A DNA stretch of 64,000 nucleotides from Flagellimonas amoyensis. GTDB taxonomy: Bacteria > Bacteroidota > Bacteroidia > Flavobacteriales > Flavobacteriaceae. The translations under genes and the position numbers were made by a program. Under the pieces are notes generated by a model that searched no databases, was not told where the DNA came from, and worked only from the letters and a program-made list of their open reading frames with translations. Positions 17,033 to 26,292 of this stretch are shown here, one piece after another. Position 1 is the stretch's first letter; the number at the start of each line of letters is the position of its first letter. The DNA lies in assembly GCF_003058265.1 (NCBI RefSeq), contig NZ_QBUK01000006.1, positions 186,001-250,000 on the forward strand, written 5' to 3'.

Positions 17033-17836
17033 CTATTCTTGAAAGATCAAACGGCCATTGAACAGCTCTTCCACATCCACTTCAGGAGGGCGGTTGACGC
17101 TGATCACATCCCCGGTACCACGAATGACCCCTTCCAACCGTTGTTGCGGATTCACAAAAACATCGTTGGAACCCCTGTGGTTGATGGTCACGTTTTGCGA
17201 GATCAAATCCTCTGCTTCAATCCTGGAGTCGCCAGCGGCGACAGTGACATTGAAATTTTCGGTAGTTCCCTGTAGTTTGAAATATGCTATTCCATTGACC
17301 ACAATGCTGACCGATGTTGTATTCAGGTTCAGGTCAAAGGAACCATCGGTGGTCTCGGTCTCGGGATTGTTGAAACTTTCGGCAATCAAAGCCAGGCTTG
17401 GATAAGCCAACACACCGTCACTGGAAATCAACAGTCCTGTGCTGCTACGGATTTCGTTGATATTGGGTGAGGTGACATACACTGTGGTCAAGCCATATTC
17501 CCGGACATAATTGCAACTGTTTTCGTTCCTTAAGATCAAACGGCCCTCTTCAACCACGGCGGAAACATCGTTCAGCAGGTATTCGCCTGTTTCAATTTCC
17601 ACCCTTTGTTCATCTCCTTGTTTCAGAACCACATTCAGGTTCTCAAAAACAGTAATGGTCGTGAAAGCTGGAACATCAACAGGTTGGCGAACCATATCAC
17701 CCGCATTCTGAAAACAATCGGGCACGTTTTCGCCGTTGCAGGATACCATCAAAAAGGTGAGCAGTATCAAAAACACCCCTAAAGTCCCCTCAAGGGGACA
17801 CTTTGTATTTTGTATTTCGTGCTTTCCAACTTTCAT
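17033..17836 (-). CDS. DUF2807 'head GIN' lipoprotein
   Basis: 267 residues. A hydrophobic stretch 'GVFLILLTFLMVSCN' ends in a lipobox cysteine, so this is likely an outer-membrane or surface lipoprotein; the mature part is a beta-helical head-GIN domain ('TTIT VFENLNVVLKQGDEQRVEIETG' pattern). ATG at 17836 overlaps the stop of the PagL-like gene by four bases, which argues for translational coupling, but the resulting N-region (KHEIQNTKCPLEGTLG) is encoded by a repeat-like palindrome. A start just before the hydrophobic core is an alternative. Confidence 0.82.
   Translation of the reverse strand: MKVGKHEIQNTKCPLEGTLGVFLILLTFLMVSCNGENVPDCFQNAGDMVRQPVDVPAFTTITVFENLNVVLKQGDEQRVEIETGEYLLNDVSAVVEEGRLILRNENSCNYVREYGLTTVYVTSPNINEIRSSTGLLISSDGVLAYPSLALIAESFNNPETETTDGSFDLNLNTTSVSIVVNGIAYFKLQGTTENFNVTVAAGDSRIEAEDLISQNVTINHRGSNDVFVNPQQRLEGVIRGTGDVISVNRPPEVDVEELFNGRLIFQE
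17781..17803. repeat. Palindrome inside the lipoprotein signal region
   Basis: GTCCCC-TCAA-GGGGAC flanked by AAA and ACTTT. It is coding in the N-region of the DUF2807 lipoprotein and resembles intergenic repeats rather than a signal peptide. Confidence 0.7.
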
Positions 17837-18933
17837 AACCTGACTCCGATTCCAAATTCTATGGCCTCTGCTTTGGCCCCATGCGATTTTAAGGTGACGG
17901 CTCCGAACACCTTATCCCCAAAATACCGTTTCAACCCGACCCGGTTGTACATTCGTCCTTCAAAGTCAAAGGGGTAATACACATAATATCCCAGTTGGGC
18001 CACCACACTCAATTTGTTCACAAAAAGCTCGTGTCCCAAAAATACCCCTACCCTTTTGTAATCGGTATCGGGGGCCACATCCAATTCGGGGAAAGAGGTG
18101 GACTGGTAACGAATCAATTCCTTCAGAAAATTGGAGAAGAAGACATCGGTCCCCAACTGAATGGCACTCCGATTTCCCAAACGCTTATCGGCATAAGCGG
18201 AAACAATGGCAAAGCCATATCGCCCCATATCGATCACATCACTCTCATTGGCTCCTCCACGCAGCACCAAGTTGTAGCGAATGGGTTCCCTTATTTTTTC
18301 CTTTTCTTCCGGCACTATATATTCAATGGCGGCATCCTGGTCCAAATCGTAGGTCAGGCCAAAATTAAAAGCCAGGGAGTTGGTGGATGTATTCGGGGCC
18401 TTGAAATTGGCATTGGAGTAATGAATGAGCGAAATCCCTGTCTTGAACCCCAATCCCGCCACGATATTTTCCTTGTGGTAATTGAATATCACCATAGTGG
18501 AGCTCAATAAATGGCTGCCATAGGCATTGTTCCTGAAATTTTCATTTTTGTCGTACGGATTGGTGTTGTAGGCCACTCCCTGGCCAATCCGTAGTTGAAG
18601 GTTTCTCTTTAAAAAGTAAAAGTTGTAGTGGGCATACAACCCAAAATGTTCGCCAAGGGTGGGATTGTTCATATCCTGATACACAAAGGAAAAGCCGGTA
18701 TCGGGATAGCCGAGTGCAGCCTCCCAGTCCTCATGTCCAAAACGTTTACGGTTGAATCCCAAAATGATACCTCCGGGATGGTTGGTGATCAGGTGTGAAA
18801 TGTCCGTATTGTGCAAGAGGATGGAACCATAGAACTGGCTCATATCCAAAGTGTATTTTTTTGGAACATCCCCATCTTGGGAAAATCCAATGCAAAGACA
18901 CAGCAGAAATAGGGGATACAGCAGGTACCTCAT
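17833..18933 (-). CDS. Acyloxyacyl hydrolase / PagL-like lipid A deacylase family
   Basis: 366 residues with a signal peptide (MRYLLYPLFLLCLCIGFSQ). The central outer-membrane barrel segment carries 'GISLIHYSNANFKAPN', the His-x-Ser-Asn motif of PagL-type lipid A 3-O-deacylases, where His and Ser form the catalytic pair. Flavobacterial members are about twice the length of PagL and their activity is not established. It is followed with ATGA overlap by a DUF2807 lipoprotein, so the two envelope proteins are probably co-translated. Confidence 0.8.
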   Translation of the reverse strand: MRYLLYPLFLLCLCIGFSQDGDVPKKYTLDMSQFYGSILLHNTDISHLITNHPGGIILGFNRKRFGHEDWEAALGYPDTGFSFVYQDMNNPTLGEHFGLYAHYNFYFLKRNLQLRIGQGVAYNTNPYDKNENFRNNAYGSHLLSSTMVIFNYHKENIVAGLGFKTGISLIHYSNANFKAPNTSTNSLAFNFGLTYDLDQDAAIEYIVPEEKEKIREPIRYNLVLRGGANESDVIDMGRYGFAIVSAYADKRLGNRSAIQLGTDVFFSNFLKELIRYQSTSFPELDVAPDTDYKRVGVFLGHELFVNKLSVVAQLGYYVYYPFDFEGRMYNRVGLKRYFGDKVFGAVTLKSHGAKAEAIEFGIGVRL

Positions 18934-18952
18934 GGAGGGCTAAAGTAGGGAA

Positions 18953-19906
18953 TTAAAAAAGTTCCTTGGCAATGGCCTCCACATTATCTGATTTTCCCAT
19001 GGAATAATAGTGCAGTACGGGAACACCATACTCCCTTAGTTCCCGGGATTGCTGAATGGCCCACTCCACCCCAACTTTTCGCACCTCTTGATTGGTCTTG
19101 CAAGCCTCCACGGCTTCGATAAGATCTTGCGGAATGTCCACCCGAAATACCTGTGGCAACAATTGCAAGTGTTGCTTTACTGCAATGGGCTTTATCCCCG
19201 GAATGATCGGCACTTGGATACCCATTTCCCTGGCCGCTTTCACAAAAGCGAAGAATTTTTGATTATCAAAGAACATCTGGGTGACTACATAATCCGCTCC
19301 CAAATCCACTTTTTCCTTCAATCGCTTGAGATCGGACTGGAGGGACGGTGCTTCCATATGCTTTTCGGGGTAACCGGCCACACCGATACAGAAACTGCTC
19401 AGATCACTGGCCTGTATGGTGTCATGCAGGTAATTTCCCTCGTTGATGTCCTGGATCTGTTTCACCAACTCGGTGGCATATTGATGTCCGCCTTGGGTCG
19501 GTGTAAAATATTTTTCCTCTTTACGGGCGTCGCCACGAAGTGCCATCACGTTCTCTATCTCCAAATACTGGCAGTCGACCAAGAGGTATTCGGTCTCTTC
19601 TTTAGTGAACCCTCCGCACAGCACATGGGGCACAGTATCCACATTGTATTTATGCTTAAGTGATGCACAGATTCCCAAGGTTCCGGGACGGGTACGGGTC
19701 AGTTTTTTGTCCAATAGTCCATCTTTTTCCTTGTAGATGTATTCTTCCCGGGAAGTGGTCACATCAATGAACGGAGGTTTGAACTCCATCAAGGGATCTA
19801 TGTTGTTGTACAATTCCTGGATGCTCTTTCCCTTCACAGGGGGCACTATCTCAAAACTGAAAAGGGTCTGGCCGTTCGCCTTCTTTATATGGTCGGTAAT
19901 TTTCAT
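18953..19906 (-). CDS. metF: 5,10-methylenetetrahydrofolate reductase
   Basis: FAD enzyme that makes 5-methyltetrahydrofolate, the methyl donor for MetH. 317 residues: 'SFEIVPPVKGKSIQELYNN' at the N-terminus carrying the catalytic Glu, 'VTTSREEYIY', 'LALRGD'-type motif seen as 'VMALRGDAR', and 'DLGADYVVTQMFFDN'. Starts five bases after metH C-part, so it is the end of the SAM-I controlled operon. Confidence 0.96.
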   Translation of the reverse strand: MKITDHIKKANGQTLFSFEIVPPVKGKSIQELYNNIDPLMEFKPPFIDVTTSREEYIYKEKDGLLDKKLTRTRPGTLGICASLKHKYNVDTVPHVLCGGFTKEETEYLLVDCQYLEIENVMALRGDARKEEKYFTPTQGGHQYATELVKQIQDINEGNYLHDTIQASDLSSFCIGVAGYPEKHMEAPSLQSDLKRLKEKVDLGADYVVTQMFFDNQKFFAFVKAAREMGIQVPIIPGIKPIAVKQHLQLLPQVFRVDIPQDLIEAVEACKTNQEVRKVGVEWAIQQSRELREYGVPVLHYYSMGKSDNVEAIAKELF

Positions 19907-19911
19907 CGGTC

Positions 19912-22575
19912 TTAATCAACTATGTTGGGGGCCAGCCATTTTTGGGCTTCCTCCAGTTTTATATGCTTTCGTTCTGCAAAATCCTTGACTTGGTCCTGTT
20001 CTATTTTCCCCAATCCAAAATATTTGGCCTCTGGGTGTGCAAAATAGTAGCCGCTCACACTGGCTGCGGGCCACATCGCCAAACTATCGGTCAATTTTAC
20101 ACCTATTTTTTCTTCCACACCCAACAATTCCCAAATGGTCAATTTTTCCAAGTGGTCGGGACAGGCAGGATAACCTGGTGCAGGCCTGATGCCACGGTAC
20201 TTTTCCTTGATCAGGTCGTCATTTTCCAGATTCTCGTCCACGGCATAGCCCCAGAAGTTCATCCGGACTTCTTTGTGCAGGTATTCCGCGAAGGCTTCTG
20301 CCAAACGATCGGCCAATGCCTTGATCATGATGGAATTGTAATCATCATGGTTCCTTTCAAATTCTGCGGCCAGTTCCTGTGTGCCAAAACCAGTGCTCAC
20401 ACAAAAGCAGCCGATATAATCCTGAATGCCGGATCCTTTGGGCGCTATAAAATCTGCCAAGGCGATATTGGGAACCCCGTCGCGCTTTTTCAATTGTTGG
20501 CGAAGTGTCCTGAAAATGAAGGTTTCCCCATTCTTTTCAACTTCAATATCATCTTCATCAATTTGATTGGCAGGGAACAATCCAAAAATGGCCTTGCCCT
20601 TCAACAGTTTTTCGTCCAGCACCTTTTTCAAAAGCCCTCGGGCATCCTTGAAAAGTTCCTTGGCCTGCTCCCCTACGACCTCATCGGTCAAAATATCGGG
20701 GTATTTTCCATGCAGGTCCCAACTTCTAAAAAATGGGGACCAGTCAATGAATTCCTCCAATTGGCTCAGATCAAAATCTTCCAACACCTGAATACTCAAT
20801 TGGTTGGGTTTTTTGATATCGGCAGGGTTCCAATCAATCTGGAGTTTGTTCTTCCGAGCCTCTTCCAGTGTCAAATACTCTTTGTGTTTGGAACGGTTCA
20901 AAAATTTATCCCGAAAACTCTCGTAATCCAGCTTGATGGCCTTTTTGTACTTCACTGCAGTTTCATCGTGCAACAAATCACCCACCACCGTCACGGCCCT
21001 TGAGGCATCGTTCACGTGCACCACGGAATGACTGTATTGTGGGTCTATCTTCACTGCCGTATGCGCCTTGCTCGTCGTTGCACCACCGATTAGGAGCGGC
21101 ACCTCAAAATTTTGGCGCTCCATCTCCTTGGCCAAGAATACCATTTCATCCAAGGATGGGGTGATCAATCCACTGAGGCCAATGATGTCCACTTGTTCTT
21201 CCTTGGCCTTGTTGATGATCTTTTCCGGCGGCACCATTACGCCCATATCCACAATTTCATAGTTGTTACAGGCCAAGACCACGCTTACAATGTTCTTTCC
21301 AATATCGTGCACATCGCCTTTTACGGTGGCCATCAATATTTTTCCTGCCGCTTTGGCGTTTTTGTCCTTGGATGCTTCAATATAGGGCGTTAGATAGGCC
21401 ACGGCCTTTTTCATCACCCTCGCGGATTTCACCACCTGGGGCAAAAACATTTTTCCGCTGCCAAAAAGGTCACCGACTACATTCATTCCTGTCATCAGGT
21501 TGCCTTCGATGACTTCCAAAGGCCTGGCCGCCTGTTGGCGTGCCTCTTCCACATCTTCAACAATATATTCATCAATCCCTTTGACCAAGGCACGGGTTAT
21601 TCGATCTTGGAGCGGCTCCTGCCTCCACGAAAGATCTACTTTGCTCACCTTTTCCGTTCCAACAACCGTCTCTGCAAATTCCAGCAATCGCTCCGTGGCA
21701 TCGTCCCTTCTGTTGAGCAATACATCTTCCACATGCTCCAGCAAATCCTTGGGAATGTCGTCGTACACTTCCAACATGGCCGGGTTCACGATGCCCATGT
21801 TCATTCCGGCCTTTATGGCATGGAACAAGAAAGCGGAGTGCATGGCCTCACGAACGGGATTGTTTCCCCTGAAAGAGAAGGAAACATTGCTCACCCCGCC
21901 ACTCACACTGCAATGTGGCAAGTTTTGGCGCACCCATCGTGTGCCTTCGATAAAATCGATGGCGTTGTTCTTGTGCTCGTCCATTCCCGTGGCCACTGGA
22001 AAAATATTCAAGTCGAAGATGATGTCCTCAGGGGCAAATTTCACTTCATTGACCAGAATATCATAGGACCGTTTGGCTATTTCTTTACGGCGTTCCAAGG
22101 TATCGGCCTGACCCACTTCATCAAAGGCCATCACAATGACGGCAGCACCGTATCTCTTGATGAGCTTTGCATGGTGCACAAACTCTTCCTTGCCTTCTTT
22201 TAGGCTGATGGAATTCACCACACATTTGCCCTGCACCACTTGCAGACCAGCTTCAATGATTTCCCATTTGGAGCTATCGATCATGATGGGCACCCGGGCA
22301 ATATCGGGCTCGGAAACGATCAGGTTCAAGAACCGGACCATGGCTTCCTTGCCATCGATCAGACCATCGTCCATATTCACATCGATGATCTGTGCACCGC
22401 CTTCCACTTGGTTACGGGCGATGGCCAGGGCCTCATCGAACTTTTCCTCCTTAATGAGCCTTAGAAAAATCTTGGACCCCGCCACATTAGTTCGTTCCCC
22501 CACGTTGATAAAATTGCTTTCGGGGGTTACGACCAAGGGCTCCAGGCCTGAAAGTTTTAGCGCTCTTGTTTCCAC
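19912..22575 (-). CDS. metH: Methionine synthase, pterin/cobalamin/activation part (split MetH, C-terminal half)
   Basis: 887 residues, GTG start. Domains in order: methyltetrahydrofolate (pterin) binding about 15-290 ('[15 protein letters not shown]'), cobalamin cap about 320-400, B12-binding Rossmann domain with D421-x-H423-x-x-G426 ('[12 protein letters not shown]'), and SAM-binding reactivation domain about 560-887 ('[12 protein letters not shown]'). It lacks the N-terminal homocysteine/zinc domain, which is a separate upstream gene at 23042. Together the two equal full-length cobalamin-dependent MetH. Ten bases follow the intervening lipoprotein gene. Confidence 0.95.
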   Translation of the reverse strand: METRALKLSGLEPLVVTPESNFINVGERTNVAGSKIFLRLIKEEKFDEALAIARNQVEGGAQIIDVNMDDGLIDGKEAMVRFLNLIVSEPDIARVPIMIDSSKWEIIEAGLQVVQGKCVVNSISLKEGKEEFVHHAKLIKRYGAAVIVMAFDEVGQADTLERRKEIAKRSYDILVNEVKFAPEDIIFDLNIFPVATGMDEHKNNAIDFIEGTRWVRQNLPHCSVSGGVSNVSFSFRGNNPVREAMHSAFLFHAIKAGMNMGIVNPAMLEVYDDIPKDLLEHVEDVLLNRRDDATERLLEFAETVVGTEKVSKVDLSWRQEPLQDRITRALVKGIDEYIVEDVEEARQQAARPLEVIEGNLMTGMNVVGDLFGSGKMFLPQVVKSARVMKKAVAYLTPYIEASKDKNAKAAGKILMATVKGDVHDIGKNIVSVVLACNNYEIVDMGVMVPPEKIINKAKEEQVDIIGLSGLITPSLDEMVFLAKEMERQNFEVPLLIGGATTSKAHTAVKIDPQYSHSVVHVNDASRAVTVVGDLLHDETAVKYKKAIKLDYESFRDKFLNRSKHKEYLTLEEARKNKLQIDWNPADIKKPNQLSIQVLEDFDLSQLEEFIDWSPFFRSWDLHGKYPDILTDEVVGEQAKELFKDARGLLKKVLDEKLLKGKAIFGLFPANQIDEDDIEVEKNGETFIFRTLRQQLKKRDGVPNIALADFIAPKGSGIQDYIGCFCVSTGFGTQELAAEFERNHDDYNSIMIKALADRLAEAFAEYLHKEVRMNFWGYAVDENLENDDLIKEKYRGIRPAPGYPACPDHLEKLTIWELLGVEEKIGVKLTDSLAMWPAASVSGYYFAHPEAKYFGLGKIEQDQVKDFAERKHIKLEEAQKWLAPNIVD

Positions 22576-22584
22576 TGCTATTGG

Positions 22585-23058
22585 TTAATCGTTGATTCGT
22601 ATATATTTTTCCACAATATGCCTCTTGATGCCTGCCTCGGGCACATCCTCCACTCCAGATTGGATGAGGGTATCCCCTTTGATCTCTACCTCAAAGGTAA
22701 ATTCATGTCCACGCAATTCCTTTACGCTGATGTAATCCAAGCGTTCCGTGTACACATTATCTTCCAAGACATAGGTTCCCCCACCTCCGTAAAATCCTTC
22801 GGCGGTATCTTTCTTTTGGTTGAAAAAGGCAAAATGGTCCTCGTTCAATATCTTTATGAATTGGGTATTGGACAAATCCTTCACTTCCAAGCTATCGGCT
22901 GTCCTGGTTTCCCCATAGACCAAAAGCCAACTGCCCATGATCTCATTTTTGGTCTCAACCATCTCGGTTTCCTTTTCTTTGGGTTTTTCTTTCTCCCCGC
23001 AGGAAATAAAAGTGACCATGGCAATGATCAATATGGATATCCTAAATGGTTTTTTCAT
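22585..23058 (-). CDS. Small lipoprotein of unknown function between the metH halves
   Basis: 157 residues: '[25 protein letters not shown]' is a lipoprotein signal (lipobox ISC) followed by a Lys/Glu-rich linker and a small beta-rich domain ('[21 protein letters not shown]', lipocalin-like in rhythm). I recognise no function. Its ATG lies inside the 3' end of the upstream metH gene (17-base overlap) and it ends ten bases before the downstream metH gene, so it must share the riboswitch-controlled message. Confidence 0.82.
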   Translation of the reverse strand: MKKPFRISILIIAMVTFISCGEKEKPKEKETEMVETKNEIMGSWLLVYGETRTADSLEVKDLSNTQFIKILNEDHFAFFNQKKDTAEGFYGGGGTYVLEDNVYTERLDYISVKELRGHEFTFEVEIKGDTLIQSGVEDVPEAGIKRHIVEKYIRIND

Positions 23059-24055
23059 GGGTGGTTTCCAATTTTCTGGGTGTATATTCTTTCACAACTT
23101 CGGCAATGGCCTTAATGTGTTCCGGTGTGGTTCCACAGCATCCACCCACAATGTTCACGAGCCCTTTTTCCACATATTCCTTGATCTGTGCGGCCATCTG
23201 CTCCGGGGTTTCGTCGTACTCGCCAAACGCATTGGGCAAACCTGCATTGGGGTGGGCCGAAGTGGCAAATCCCGATTTGGCCGAAATTACCTCCAAATGG
23301 GGCACCAACTGTTTGGCACCTAGGGCACAATTGAACCCAACGGACAAAATCGGAATGTGTGAAATTGAAATCAGGAAGGCCTCCGCCGTTTGTCCGGACA
23401 ATGTCCTTCCCGAAGCATCAGTAATGGTTCCACTGACCATGACAGGCACTTCAATGTTCCTTTCGTCCTTTACTTCTTCAATGGCAAAAAGGGCCGCTTT
23501 GGCGTTCAGTGTGTCAAAAATGGTCTCCACCAATAAAATATCGGCCCCACCATCCAAAAGCGCCTCTACTTGCTGCTTGTAGGCGATACGCAGTTCATCA
23601 AAGGACACGGCCCGGAACCCTGGGTCGTTCACATCTGGCGACATGCTCGCCGTTTTATTGGTGGGTCCGATGCTCCCTGCCACAAATCGTGGTTTGCTGG
23701 GGTCCTTTTGGGTGAATTCTTCCGCTACTTGCTTTGCAATCTTAGCGGATTCATAGTTCAGCTCATACACCAATGCTTCCATGCCATAGTCTGCCATGGC
23801 GATGGTAGTGCCCGAGAATGTGTTGGTTTCCAAAATATCCGCGCCAGCTTCCAGATAAGCCCTGTGCACATCGGCAATGGCCTGAGGCTGGGTCAATGAC
23901 AAGAGGTCGTTGTTGCCCTGCAGATCGGTTGGCCAATCCTTGAAACGCTCTCCCCTAAAATCGGCTTCCGTAAATTTATAGCGTTGCAACATGGTGCCCA
24001 TGGCCCCGTCCAGTACCAAAATCCGCTTCTTTAAAATGTCCTCAATTTTTTCCAT
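23042..24055 (-). CDS. Homocysteine S-methyltransferase domain protein (split MetH, N-terminal half)
   Basis: 337 residues, TIM barrel that binds homocysteine through zinc. '[20 protein letters not shown]' opens the barrel; zinc cysteines are in '[12 protein letters not shown]' and '[16 protein letters not shown]'. It corresponds to residues ~1-340 of E. coli MetH and needs the partner at 19912 for methyl transfer. First gene behind a SAM-I riboswitch. Confidence 0.94.
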   Translation of the reverse strand: MEKIEDILKKRILVLDGAMGTMLQRYKFTEADFRGERFKDWPTDLQGNNDLLSLTQPQAIADVHRAYLEAGADILETNTFSGTTIAMADYGMEALVYELNYESAKIAKQVAEEFTQKDPSKPRFVAGSIGPTNKTASMSPDVNDPGFRAVSFDELRIAYKQQVEALLDGGADILLVETIFDTLNAKAALFAIEEVKDERNIEVPVMVSGTITDASGRTLSGQTAEAFLISISHIPILSVGFNCALGAKQLVPHLEVISAKSGFATSAHPNAGLPNAFGEYDETPEQMAAQIKEYVEKGLVNIVGGCCGTTPEHIKAIAEVVKEYTPRKLETTHEKTI

Positions 24056-24070
24056 ACTACAATTTCCCTC

Positions 24071-24269
24071 TAAAAAAGGATATATATCGATATCAAGAAA
24101 TGTTAGGAAAATACTGCGAAGTATTCTTTACGTTATCCTTCCCATTGGCAGGATCATGCGCCGTACCTTCCCGATCACGGTTCAGGACAAGGGTAGAATG
24201 TAGCACCTTCTCGAAGTCGAGGGTTGCTAAGGCTTCGCAGGGTCCAGTCCCTCCACCTTTCTTGATAAC
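24071..24269 (-). ncRNA. SAM-I (S-box) riboswitch upstream of metH
   Basis: Aptamer 24132-24269 on the minus strand: P1 GTTATC/GATAAC, the S-box core AGAAAGGTGGAGGGACTGG, GCCTTAGCAACC and AGAAGGTGCTA are all present in order. Downstream, TTTCTTGATA (24091-24100) is exactly complementary to TATCAAGAAA at the 5' side of P1, giving an antiterminator that competes with P1; a weak AT hairpin and six T (24072-24077) follow just before the ATG. SAM binding would thus stop transcription. Confidence 0.9.
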
Positions 24270-24361
24270 ACTTTCAATTTATTAATGAACTGAACTGCAA
24301 AGAAACGGTACTCGGTAGTGAAAAGCAAAAAAAGCCCTTGAATTTTTAGAATAGCGGGCAT

Positions 24362-24394
24362 AAAAAAACGGGTTGATCGCCCAACCCGTTTTAA
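24362..24394 (-). terminator. Terminator of the SDR gene
   Basis: Stem AACGGGTTG/CAACCCGTT (9 bp) with a seven-base T-run on the minus strand, 20 bases past the SDR stop. Confidence 0.88.
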
Positions 24395-24412
24395 ACCATA
24401 CCTTTTCAGGTT

Positions 24413-25174
24413 TTAAATCATCATTCCACCTGAAACTTCTATGCGCTGTGCGTTGACCCACTTGGCATCGTCCGTACACAAAAAGGCCACTACGCCCCCA
24501 ATATCGCTGGGGATACCCACTCGGCCCAGAGCAGTAAAATTGGCAATCGCCGCTCTTTTGTCCTCGTCATTTTTGTTGGTGCCTCCTCCAAAATCGGTCT
24601 CGATGGCCCCGGGAGCCACCACGTTCGACCGTATTTTTCGTGCTCCCAATTCCTTCGCTTGATAACGGGTAAGTGCTTCCATGGCCGCTTTCAGGGAACC
24701 ATAAACTGAATATCCTGGAAAGGAAAATCTGGCCAATCCACTGGAAATGTTCACAATTCCGCCACCATCCGCCATGAGGGGCAACACTTTTTGGGTGAGG
24801 AAAAATGCTCCTTTGAAATGGATGTCCACCAAGGTGTCGAACTGCTCTTCTGTGGTTTCCGTGATCGGGGCATTGATTCCGATTCCTGCATTGTTGATCA
24901 AAAAATCGATATGGTCTGCCCCGAAATGGGAACTGACCACTTTTTTGACCTGATCCACAAAAGCATCAAAACTTCCGATATCGGCCACATCCAATTGCAG
25001 TGCATAGGCTTTTTGTCCCAAGCTCTCGATTTCCTTGACCGTATTATCGCCCTCTTCCTTATTGCTTCGGTAGGTCAATACCACGTCCAATCCTTTTTTG
25101 GCCAAGTTGATGGCCATGTCTTCGCCGAGGCCTCTACTGCCCCCGGTCACCAGTGCTATTTTACTTTTTGCCAT
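24413..25174 (-). CDS. Short-chain dehydrogenase/reductase
   Basis: 253-residue classical SDR: 'ALVTGGSRGLGEDMAI' cofactor loop, 'NNAGIG' and 'YSVYGSLKAAME' with the catalytic Tyr-x-x-x-Lys pair (YxxxS-L-K spacing as seen: Y-S-V-Y-G-S-L-K), 'VVAPGAIETDFGG'. The arginine after GGS suggests NADP(H). The start at 25174 (MAKSKIALVTGG) follows an unlikely extension to 25264. An AraC regulator gene lies immediately upstream in the same direction and may control it. Substrate unknown. Confidence 0.9.
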   Translation of the reverse strand: MAKSKIALVTGGSRGLGEDMAINLAKKGLDVVLTYRSNKEEGDNTVKEIESLGQKAYALQLDVADIGSFDAFVDQVKKVVSSHFGADHIDFLINNAGIGINAPITETTEEQFDTLVDIHFKGAFFLTQKVLPLMADGGGIVNISSGLARFSFPGYSVYGSLKAAMEALTRYQAKELGARKIRSNVVAPGAIETDFGGGTNKNDEDKRAAIANFTALGRVGIPSDIGGVVAFLCTDDAKWVNAQRIEVSGGMMI

Positions 25175-25260
25175 TTTTAATTTGATTTTTGATTCGGGTA
25201 CAAAGTTCCGAAACAAGGTACCCAAACGGATTGCGAGCATCAATCCATTTTTTGCAAAAA

Positions 25261-26178
25261 TCAAATGGCAATACGGCCTCGATATTTCAATGGGGAAGTG
25301 TGGGAAAACTTTTTGAAGAAATTGGAAAAGTGGGCCACTTCCTCAAAACCCAAACTGAACGCAATTTCGGAAATGTTCCAATCCGTGTTGTTGAGCAAGA
25401 TTTTGGCCTCCTCAAAAATGCGGGCATGGATAATGGCCGTTGTGGTACTTCCGGTAGTCTCTTTGAGCACTTTGTTCAGATGGTTGGCATGTACGGCCAA
25501 TCGCTCCGCAAAGTCGTTCGCCGTTTTCAACACCAACCGTTGGGCCGGGGTGTTGATGGGAAACTGACGTTCCAACAATTCCACAAAAAGGTCTGTGATC
25601 CGGGTCGCTGCATTTTTCCCATTGTCCACAGGCTGGACCGGTTGCAGCTTTTGTCCCATGTGCAGCAACTCCACCACATAGGCACGGATCAGATCAAATT
25701 TAAAGGGATATTCCGAGGACAGCTCCCTGTCTATCTTTTGAAAAAGTTGTTCCAATTCGACATAATCCTCCTCGGAAATAGTGAAGATGGGAAAACCACC
25801 GGGTTGAAAAAGGGGCAGTTTTTCCAAAATGATCCCGCTTTTATCTTTGGATAAAAAGTTCTCAGTGAACACACAGAAATAGCCTGATTGGTTTTCATCC
25901 TGTGGTACGTAGTGGTACGGAATGCGGGGAGAAGCGAACAAAAGGGCCTTGTCGGCAATGTCGATGACTTTATCGGCATATTCAGCGCGGTTCTTTCCGT
26001 TGATCAAACTGATCTTGAAATAGGAACGTCGATCATACCGCATTTCCCCTTCATTGAGCTTGGTACGGTATTCATCGATCTTGAATACATTGAAATGCCC
26101 AATGTCCTTCCCAATGGTGTCCGGGATGGGCAATCGCATTTTTCCGTAAAAATCCCGTAAAGTGAACAGCTCTTCCAT
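25261..26178 (-). CDS. AraC-family transcriptional regulator
   Basis: 305 residues with an N-terminal cupin-like sensing region and a C-terminal double helix-turn-helix: 'FAERLAVHANHLNKVLKETTGSTTTAI' and 'WNISEIAFSLGFEEVAHFSNFFKKF', the hallmark AraC second helix. The ligand is unknown. The SDR gene begins 87 bases downstream on the same strand; AraC plus SDR pairs of this kind are frequent in Bacteroidota and usually mean local regulation. Confidence 0.9.
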   Translation of the reverse strand: MEELFTLRDFYGKMRLPIPDTIGKDIGHFNVFKIDEYRTKLNEGEMRYDRRSYFKISLINGKNRAEYADKVIDIADKALLFASPRIPYHYVPQDENQSGYFCVFTENFLSKDKSGIILEKLPLFQPGGFPIFTISEEDYVELEQLFQKIDRELSSEYPFKFDLIRAYVVELLHMGQKLQPVQPVDNGKNAATRITDLFVELLERQFPINTPAQRLVLKTANDFAERLAVHANHLNKVLKETTGSTTTAIIHARIFEEAKILLNNTDWNISEIAFSLGFEEVAHFSNFFKKFSHTSPLKYRGRIAI

Positions 26179-26205
26179 GGAATTGTAAAATTCAAATATA
26201 GTGCA

Positions 26206-26247
26206 AAAACAAAAACACCCTCCAAAAATTGCTTTTGGAAGGTGTTT
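26206..26247 (-). terminator. Terminator of the kelch-like lipoprotein gene
   Basis: Stem AACACC/GGTGTT extended by TCCAAAA/TTTTGGA, with GTTTTTGTTTTT following on the minus strand. Lies between the kelch-like gene and the AraC gene. Confidence 0.82.
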
Positions 26248-26292
26248 CCATATAAATTATACTCAAATATGGATGCTTGATCTAATAAATCT

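Noticed and set aside
17784-17799. Internal terminator in the PagL-like/DUF2807 pair
   Set aside because: Six-base-pair stem has no following T-run on the minus strand and lies inside the coding region.
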